From assembly GCA_030589835.1 (NCBI GenBank), contig JAUUZS010000023.1:1-15349 (forward strand): a stretch of 15,349 nucleotides of DNA, read 5' to 3'. Shown here piece after piece: positions 6,907-12,819 of the stretch. The notes below the pieces were generated by a model. The model was not told the origin of the DNA. It ran no database searches and saw only the letters and a program-made list of their open reading frames with translations. This DNA is from Cyclobacteriaceae bacterium (lineage in GTDB: Bacteria; Bacteroidota; Bacteroidia; Cytophagales; Cyclobacteriaceae). Each line of letters opens with the position of its first letter. The first letter of the stretch is position 1. The position numbers and the translations under genes were made by a program.

Positions 6907-6940
6907 TTGTATAATTATGACTTTAAGTCACATCATACAA
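6907..6940. promoter_or_regulatory. Nested dyad in the leader of the TonB receptor operon
   Basis: The perfect 13-base dyad TGACTT-T-AAGTCA (6918-6930) is enclosed by a second pair, TTGTAT (6907-6912) and ATACAA (6935-6940), whose centre differs by only half a base. The two-layer symmetry suggests a dimeric regulator site or an RNA hairpin in the 5' leader, 57-91 bases before the receptor start. A smaller dyad, ATGAA-TTTT-TTCAT (6942-6955), follows at once. No named operator such as a Fur box is matched. Confidence 0.45.
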
Positions 6941-6997
6941 AATGAATTTTTTCATATGTTTATTCGGTGCCAGATTTATTTACCATAAATATTAGGA

Positions 6998-8968
6998 ATG
7001 AAAAAGCCGGTAATTTTTTTGATATTTTGCCTCGCCCTGACCCCTTGGCTTCTTGTTGCCCAAGATAAAGATTTCGGAGATTTGTCACTGGATTCACTCC
7101 TTTCTGTAAAGGTAAGCACCGTTTCGAAGTACGAGCAATTTACAAGTGAAGCCCCTTCTTCCATTACCGTCATTACAAAGGAAGATATTAAAGCGTATGG
7201 GTATCAAAACCTTGAGCAGCTATTCAATTCTGTAAGTGGATTCTATACGAGTAATGATCGTAACTACAGCTATTTGGGTCTGAGGGGATTTAGTCGGCCT
7301 TCAGATTATAATAACCGGTTTTTGGTACTGATCAATGGATACGTGCTAAATGATAATGTGTATAATTCCGTTGTAATTGGCAATGCTTTTTCTATGGTTG
7401 CCATGGAAGATATCGAGCAAATTGAAATAGTGAAAGGTCCAGGATCTGTTCTGTATGGGACAAGTGCCCTGTTTGCTGTGATCAACATCATTACAAGAAC
7501 AGGAGCTGGCCTAGATGGTCTAAATGCTTCGGTCGAGGTAGGTAGTTTTGAGCGAAAATATGGAAACATTAATTATGGAAAAAAATTTGACAACGAGCTT
7601 GATATAGCATTAAGTGCTAATTGGGGCGAAATTGAAGGACAGGATCTGTATTTTGAGGAATACGATCAGCCTGAAAATAATGATGGAATTGCTGTAGGGT
7701 TGGACAGAGAGGAGTTTTTTGGCGGCAACTTTAGGATGAAGTATAAAGGACTAAAATTGCTTTTGGCTGCGGACGGACGCCTAAAGGACATCCCGACAGC
7801 GGCATATGAAACTGATTTTAATGATCGGTCTTATACTTTTGATCATATGGCCTTAGTTGGTTTGTCGTATACTAAAAAAATAAATGCCAGAAGTTCATGC
7901 ATAGCTAAATCTTATTTGAATAATCTTTACTATAATGGTGTTTATCTTTATGACGGTGAGCCCTACAATGATCTTTCAAAAGGGACTTATGCAGGGATTG
8001 ATGTTCAGTATTTAAATGATTTTGCTGAAAATCACAGATTGGTGGTGGGCATGGAATATCAAAACCATTTTAAGGCATACCATAAGGCCTCGGATAATTA
8101 TAATACCTATGTCGATCAGAATTTTCCATATCACATCTCCTCTTTTTACATTCAAGATGAATACAATTTAACCAGTAACCTTGCCTTCATTGCTGGTTTG
8201 CGATATGACAAACACAGCGAACTTGACGGTGGTTTGACGCCGAGGGCTGCGTTGATTTATCATCCCTCGAAAAATACGAGTCTTAAAGCATTATATGGTC
8301 AGGCATTTAGAAATCCAAATATATTTGAAAGAAGAGTTGGCGATGGATTAAGCTTTATACCAAATATAAATCTAAAAAGGGAACAAGTTAAAACAATGGA
8401 GATTGTAATCGAACAGCACATTAATCGTAATATTCAGGCTACATTCAACATGTATTCAAATCATATAAACAATTTGATAGATCAGGTAACGAATGAGGAT
8501 ATGCTCCTTCAGTATCAAAATATTTCGAATGTCATCTCCAAGGGCATTGAAGCCGAATTAAGGTTGAATATTTCGGGGATTAAAGGCTATGCGAGCTACT
8601 CCTTTCAGGTAAGCGAAAACAAAGATACCGGAGAAGAATTAACAAATTCTCCTGCTCATTTGGTGAAATCCGGTGTTAATTTCCCATTAACCCGATTTGT
8701 AACCTTCGGGATGGAAAATTTTTATGAGACTGAGCGACTGACTGTTTATAATACTAAAAGTGATCCTTTTTGGCTGTGCAATATCAATATAAATATAAGT
8801 CCTTTCCCAAAGGCCAACTCAAATATTTTGAATGGGATTACTCTGGCAGCCAAAATAAATAATGTGTTCGATGCGAATTATGGTCTTCCAGGTGGGTTTG
8901 AGCACATTCAGAATTTGATATATCAAAATGGCCGGAATTTTACGCTACGCTTAAATATAAATTTCTAG
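6998..8968 (+). CDS. TonB-dependent outer-membrane receptor
   Basis: This 656-residue protein has a Sec signal peptide (residues 1-22, ending LLVAQ). The stretch DLSLDSLLSVKVSTVSKYEQ (28-47) is typical of receptors of the LSLEELLN-VEVTTASK type. A plug domain follows (about 49-168) with APSSITVIT, a YLGLRGF segment and IEIVKGPGSVLYGTSA (142-157). The rest is a 22-stranded barrel of aromatic-rich strands ending in a terminal Phe (LRLNINF). There is no carboxypeptidase-like domain before the plug, so it is not SusC-type. No classic TonB box is evident, and the ligand cannot be read from sequence. It is the first gene of a three-gene operon, with the YfiR-like gene starting 10 bases after its stop. 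That context suggests a signalling role linked to the sensor kinase, possibly with uptake of the inducer. Confidence 0.93.
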   Translation: MKKPVIFLIFCLALTPWLLVAQDKDFGDLSLDSLLSVKVSTVSKYEQFTSEAPSSITVITKEDIKAYGYQNLEQLFNSVSGFYTSNDRNYSYLGLRGFSRPSDYNNRFLVLINGYVLNDNVYNSVVIGNAFSMVAMEDIEQIEIVKGPGSVLYGTSALFAVINIITRTGAGLDGLNASVEVGSFERKYGNINYGKKFDNELDIALSANWGEIEGQDLYFEEYDQPENNDGIAVGLDREEFFGGNFRMKYKGLKLLLAADGRLKDIPTAAYETDFNDRSYTFDHMALVGLSYTKKINARSSCIAKSYLNNLYYNGVYLYDGEPYNDLSKGTYAGIDVQYLNDFAENHRLVVGMEYQNHFKAYHKASDNYNTYVDQNFPYHISSFYIQDEYNLTSNLAFIAGLRYDKHSELDGGLTPRAALIYHPSKNTSLKALYGQAFRNPNIFERRVGDGLSFIPNINLKREQVKTMEIVIEQHINRNIQATFNMYSNHINNLIDQVTNEDMLLQYQNISNVISKGIEAELRLNISGIKGYASYSFQVSENKDTGEELTNSPAHLVKSGVNFPLTRFVTFGMENFYETERLTVYNTKSDPFWLCNININISPFPKANSNILNGITLAAKINNVFDANYGLPGGFEHIQNLIYQNGRNFTLRLNINF

Positions 8969-8978
8969 TCAAAGTTGT

Positions 8979-9569
8979 ATGCTGCGTAAATTCAGAGAAA
9001 TATCAATAATGTGTTTGCTGCCAATAGTAGGGCTACTATTATCTGGTCTAGTATTTCGCCAATCCCTGGTTATTTCTGCCGAAGAGCAATATTTGTTATT
9101 CATGAAAGTGCTATCCTATAACAGAAACCTGAGTCAACAGGTGGGAGACACCTTGAATATTGGGTTTGTTTTCCAGGAAAAATACAGGGCATCATTGATC
9201 AGTAACAATGAATTTGCTGCTGCCGCAAAGCAGTCTGATTTTAAAAAAATAAATGGAATTCCGATTTTCTGTAGTTCCTTGCCCTATAGGGATAATGATC
9301 AATTATTAAAAGATATAATAGCCGAAGAAATTGATGTGCTTTACATTGCTCCACTGAGGACAGTAAACATCGAAGATATTTTGAAAGTGAGTAGAGAGCA
9401 TGATTTGATTACCCTGACAGCACAAGTAGCATATTCTGATGCCGGAGTATCGACAAGCCTGGAAGTGATTAATGAACGGGTGAGAATCGTAATTAATTTG
9501 GAAGGAGCAATAGCAGAAGGTAGCGACTACAGTTCTCAATTATTGAAGTTGGCTTTGATCAAAAGATAA
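8979..9569 (+). CDS. YfiR-like (DUF4154) periplasmic protein
   Basis: This is a 196-residue protein with a hydrophobic N-terminal segment (about 9-27) acting as signal peptide or anchor. The body then reads KVLSYNRNLSQQVGDTLNIGFVF where YfiR proteins have the first strand and I-x-V-L start. The C-terminal half matches the family best: DVLYIAP, a LITLT strand, and VRIVINLEGAIAEGSDYSSQLLKLA (168-192), equivalent to the conserved VRFEIN-x-x-A-x-x-x-x-L-x-x-SSQLL-x-LA ending. YfiR is a periplasmic repressor that binds the CHASE8 sensor of YfiN. Here the next gene, four bases away, encodes a CHASE8-like sensor kinase, so a direct partner is present. The N-terminal YNFAKFVEWP-like motif of most family members is not visible and only one Cys (98) follows the leader, so the redox control known for YfiR need not apply. 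Confidence 0.82.
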   Translation: MLRKFREISIMCLLPIVGLLLSGLVFRQSLVISAEEQYLLFMKVLSYNRNLSQQVGDTLNIGFVFQEKYRASLISNNEFAAAAKQSDFKKINGIPIFCSSLPYRDNDQLLKDIIAEEIDVLYIAPLRTVNIEDILKVSREHDLITLTAQVAYSDAGVSTSLEVINERVRIVINLEGAIAEGSDYSSQLLKLALIKR

Positions 9570-9573
9570 AGAT

Positions 9574-11010
9574 GTGAAATCAATATTTAGTAGATTGTAT
9601 GTGTCCATAAGATATAAATTTATTTTCATCAATGTGGTGATTATAGCAGGGATTTCATTGCTTATTTTTTACGTCTTCCCTGCTCAGCAGCAAAAAAATG
9701 CCATGGCTTCTGTCAAACAGAAAGCTGAGAGTATATCTCATATTCTTGCCTACAATTTGCAATCGGCTCTTTATTTTGAAGATAATGCTTCTGCTGATGA
9801 AATTGTACTCAGTGCGCTTCAAAATGATGATCTGGCCTATCTCATCGTTGAAGATACTGAGGGTCAGGTATTTGCCGCTTACCAGGACCAGGTGGCAGAT
9901 GAGTATAAATTTAAGGACATAGAGGCTTATCATCAGATTCTGTACAAAACGGCCACCACTATTGTGTATAACCAATCAACAATGGGCGTATTGTATTTGG
10001 GTCTTTCTCTCGATGCGATCAATGAGGAGGTGGTGGACAGTCGAAGGAAAATAGCCATTATGAGTTTTGGCATTTTCGTTATTGGTTTTATCATTACCTT
10101 ATTAAGCAGCGAAATCATAACCGGTTCACTCAGAAAAATGGTGGGTGCAACCAGAAGTGTGCGCAGTGGAGACTTTTCGATTCGTTTGAATATAAAATCT
10201 ACGGACGAAATAGGTATGCTTGCAAAGAGTTTCAACGGCATGATCGCTCATCTTAATGAGACATATCGAGAACTTGATAATGTAAATCAAAGCCTTAATA
10301 ATAGCAATCAAGAGCTAAATACAATTATCTATAAAGCCTCTCATGACCTTAAGGCCCCATTGACCTCTAATATGGGGCTTGTTAACCTGGCGATTATGGA
10401 GACAAATGATGAAAAGGTTCTTGAATTCCTGGAGCTGATTGAGAAATCAAACAGCCGGCTTGAAGTCATTCTCAAGGACCTCTTTCAACTCACCAGGATA
10501 CGAAATGCCATAGTAGAGCCTGTGCAAATTGATTTTCATAAGCTGCTTAACGACATCATAGATGAGGTGAGGTACATCGAAGGCTTTGAAAATACAAAAC
10601 TGAATTTGATAATTGATGATATTGATAACTTCTCCTGCGATATATTTATCATACGTTCAGTTATTCAAAATATCATCGAGAATGCAATCAAATATCGTGA
10701 TTTAAGTAAGGCATATAATTCCATTAAAATTCATATTTCCGACAAGGGCGATCACGTTCAAATAGAGATTGAAGACAATGGTACAGGCATTATTCCCAAT
10801 GAGGTCGATAAAATATTTAACATGTTCCATAGGTCTCAGGAAAGGATCCGAGGGACTGGCCTCGGGCTGTATATTGTAAAAACATCTTTGGATAAAATTG
10901 GAGGCGAGATTCGTGTAAAAACTAAAATCAGGAAAGGTTCCATATTTACGGTGACTTTTCCGTACACTTTTGAAGGGCACAGTGAGGAAGTTGATTCACG
11001 GGTCAATTAA
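9574..11010 (+). CDS. Membrane sensor histidine kinase with CHASE8-like periplasmic domain and HAMP
   Basis: This 478-residue protein starts at GTG 9574; no in-frame ATG precedes the first membrane helix. The order is: TM1 (about 16-35), a periplasmic sensor (36-159) with AESISHILAYNLQSALYFED and a YLIVEDTEGQVFAAY strand as in CHASE8, TM2 (160-182), HAMP (about 183-236), a coiled coil with NQSLNNSNQEL, and the kinase core. The HisKA motif ASHDLKAPL places the phosphoacceptor at H257. The N-box is IIENAIKY (N370), the G1 box DNGTGI (401-406), and the G2 box GTGLGLYIV (427-435). All catalytic motifs are intact. No receiver domain or adjacent response regulator is present, so the phosphotransfer partner is elsewhere. 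It is the last gene of the receptor-YfiR-kinase operon. By analogy with YfiN, the YfiR-like protein likely modulates this sensor. An ATG at 9572, two bases before the GTG, is followed directly by TGA. Confidence 0.93.
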   Translation: MKSIFSRLYVSIRYKFIFINVVIIAGISLLIFYVFPAQQQKNAMASVKQKAESISHILAYNLQSALYFEDNASADEIVLSALQNDDLAYLIVEDTEGQVFAAYQDQVADEYKFKDIEAYHQILYKTATTIVYNQSTMGVLYLGLSLDAINEEVVDSRRKIAIMSFGIFVIGFIITLLSSEIITGSLRKMVGATRSVRSGDFSIRLNIKSTDEIGMLAKSFNGMIAHLNETYRELDNVNQSLNNSNQELNTIIYKASHDLKAPLTSNMGLVNLAIMETNDEKVLEFLELIEKSNSRLEVILKDLFQLTRIRNAIVEPVQIDFHKLLNDIIDEVRYIEGFENTKLNLIIDDIDNFSCDIFIIRSVIQNIIENAIKYRDLSKAYNSIKIHISDKGDHVQIEIEDNGTGIIPNEVDKIFNMFHRSQERIRGTGLGLYIVKTSLDKIGGEIRVKTKIRKGSIFTVTFPYTFEGHSEEVDSRVN

Positions 11011-11381
11011 TTATATGGTTTTGCCCTGAATATGATGAAAATAATAAAGCGCAGAAATCAAATCACAAACCCGCCTACCGGATGAGGCAGGTAATGACCA
11101 ATATCCAAAATGAGCCCCAAAGTATAAATCAAATGATATGCTTATCCACAATTTGAAAGGTAGTAATTAGTACAGTTTGTTTAAAAATAAAGTCAATACC
11201 TCAATATTATAAAAGCAAAGTTTGTTATACCAAAGGGTTTAGCAATCGAATAGATTTGATTTTTTCTTTATTGAATATTATTTGTCCTTTGGTGATTGTT
11301 ATTTGGAATTTTTAGAGAGAGAACTATTTCCATTAAAGCCGCAGTAAAACCAATTTTATTAATCCATGTTTATTATTTGTT
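11011..11381. other. Convergent intergenic region
   Basis: These 371 bases lie between the ends of the histidine kinase gene (plus) and the efflux outer-membrane protein gene (minus). They hold the palindromic repeat at 11070-11091 and a perfect 8-base inverted pair, ACCAAAGG (11229-11236) and CCTTTGGT (11286-11293), around an AT-rich 49-base spacer. No ORF of credible composition and no hairpin followed by a T-run was found on either strand, so the terminators of both operons are not identified. Confidence 0.5.
11070..11091. repeat. Short GC-rich palindrome, candidate dispersed repeat
   Basis: CCCGCCT (11070-11076) pairs with AGGCAGG (11085-11091) with one C-A mismatch, leaving an 8-base loop. 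It stands out as a GC-rich island in AT-rich sequence, 60 bases past the kinase stop. One arm resembles the palindrome at 6569. I have the impression that elements of this kind (CCTGCCTCA... with ...TAGGCGGG) recur in Bacteroidota intergenic regions. Confidence 0.4.
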
Positions 11382-12818
11382 TTATTCAGCATTCATCTCT
11401 TCTTCACTTAGCCATCCGCCACCAAGCGCTTTATAGAGCTTTACATATCCGTTAAATAGTTTCTGTGTTGTTTCTGACAGACTCAATTCTGCTTCAAACG
11501 CCTGACGCTGGCTTTCTATCAATTCAAGGAAACTTGTAACCCCTTTGTCGTAACGTTCATTTGAAAGATATTGTGCATTTTGAGCCGCATTTACATGGTC
11601 TTGCCGGGCTTGTCGCTCATCTTTAAAGGTTTCAATTTCTACCAGAGCATCCTCCACTTCCCTAAAAGCAGTGATTACTGTTCGTTCATATTCATATAAA
11701 GCTTGTTCGGCTTTGTGTTGTTCTACTTCAACACGCTTTTTGTTTTTACCAAATTCAAATAGAGGTCCCAAAAGACTTGCTCCTGCATTCCATGCCAACC
11801 CATTGGTGGTAAGGGCCGATATATCATTGCTTGCAACTCCTAATAAACCTGTTATACTTATAGCTGGAAACCGCTGTGCCATTGCAACACCAATTTTGGC
11901 TGTCTGTGCATGTGCCAAATATTCTGCTTGTATTATATCCGGTCTTCTTTCCATGAGTGATGATGGTATTCCCACAGGGATGTCCGGGGGTAAATTTTGA
12001 TCATACAATTCTTCTCCTAATACAAGTGGTCCGGGATTTCTTCCCAAAAGTACACCAAGGGCATTTTCTGTTTGCGCTACATTTCTTTGAAAAAGAGGCA
12101 CTGCAGATGCTGCTATAGCTCTTTGGATTTGCGCCTGGTTTAAATCTATTTCCGGAATAATTCCCTCATCATACCTTGCCTGAATGATCTCTAATGATTC
12201 CCCACGCAATTGAAGGGTTTTTCTGGAAATATATAATCTCCATTTAAAATCCAGAAGTTGGTAGTAGGTGCCGGTAATCTGAGAAATCAGTCCGATTTGA
12301 ATGGTGCGTTTGCCAAATTCTGATGCGGCAAGTTCTGCTTTTGAGGCTTCATTTGCCCTTCTGAATTTCCCCCAAAAATCCAGCTCCCAGTTTAACGTTC
12401 CAAATCCGGTAAATATATTCCCAACGCCTTCGGTTGGAGCACCCTGAATCACGTTTCCTCTAATACCTCCTGCCGAATACCCAATAGAAGGCCAGGCATT
12501 CGCTTTTGTCATGCCTAATAGTGCACGTGATTGTGCTATTCTGCTTGTTGCGATAAGTATATCTTTGTTTTCCTCCAGGCCTATTTGAATGAGTGTATCT
12601 AAATATGGGTCATCAAACAACTCCCACCAACTGATATTGAGTACCGAATCGGTCATGGCCAGCTGAAGGCTGTCGTAGCGATACACCTCCATAGAGTCAA
12701 TTTGCGATCTGTCAGATTTGAATACAGGGCCTACTTTACACGCTTCAAAAAAGAAGATCGAAAACAGTGCTATGATTATAAATGAAATCTGATTTTTCAT
12801 TTCTTTTATCTTTTTCAT
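11382..12818 (-). CDS. NodT/OprM-family outer-membrane efflux lipoprotein of an RND pump
   Basis: I choose the ATG at 12818-12816, one base after the pump gene's stop, giving 478 residues. An in-frame ATG at 12800 would also give a complete leader, while starts further upstream overlap the pump gene. The leader is MKKIKEMKNQ followed by a hydrophobic core and FFEAC, a lipobox with Cys at 27. The sequence then continues KVGPVF, as in CusC/OprM lipoproteins (C-x-VGP-x-[YF]). Two TolC-type repeats follow. The first contains WWELFDDPYLDTLIQIGLEEN and a WELDFWGKFRRANEASKAEL segment; the second contains RRPDIIQAEYLAHAQTAKIGVA and GPLFEFGKNKKRVE. The product forms the trimeric outer-membrane channel that completes a tripartite pump. 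It is translationally coupled to the HAE1-type pump gene, with which it must share transcription. The exported substrates cannot be inferred. Confidence 0.92.
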   Translation of the reverse strand: MKKIKEMKNQISFIIIALFSIFFFEACKVGPVFKSDRSQIDSMEVYRYDSLQLAMTDSVLNISWWELFDDPYLDTLIQIGLEENKDILIATSRIAQSRALLGMTKANAWPSIGYSAGGIRGNVIQGAPTEGVGNIFTGFGTLNWELDFWGKFRRANEASKAELAASEFGKRTIQIGLISQITGTYYQLLDFKWRLYISRKTLQLRGESLEIIQARYDEGIIPEIDLNQAQIQRAIAASAVPLFQRNVAQTENALGVLLGRNPGPLVLGEELYDQNLPPDIPVGIPSSLMERRPDIIQAEYLAHAQTAKIGVAMAQRFPAISITGLLGVASNDISALTTNGLAWNAGASLLGPLFEFGKNKKRVEVEQHKAEQALYEYERTVITAFREVEDALVEIETFKDERQARQDHVNAAQNAQYLSNERYDKGVTSFLELIESQRQAFEAELSLSETTQKLFNGYVKLYKALGGGWLSEEEMNAE

Positions 12819-12819
12819 C

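Larger units (their letters stand above)
6238..6997. other. Long gene-free region rich in short hairpins
   Basis: These 760 bases separate the GH63 gene from the TonB receptor gene. One plus-strand frame (6342-6752, 136 codons) is open, but its product is an unlikely mix of Arg, Lys and Cys runs with no recognisable domain, so I do not call it. The region instead holds at least five separate inverted repeats between 6276 and 6661, listed individually, and then an AT-rich promoter-like stretch. It may be a structured 3' untranslated region, an array of small dispersed palindromes, or decayed sequence. No transposase remnant or tRNA was recognised. Confidence 0.5.

Noticed and set aside
11229..11293. 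Inverted pair ACCAAAGG / CCTTTGGT as a bidirectional terminator
   Set aside because: The arms are 49 bases apart and no T-run follows directly, so a terminator call is not supported; noted only as a dyad.
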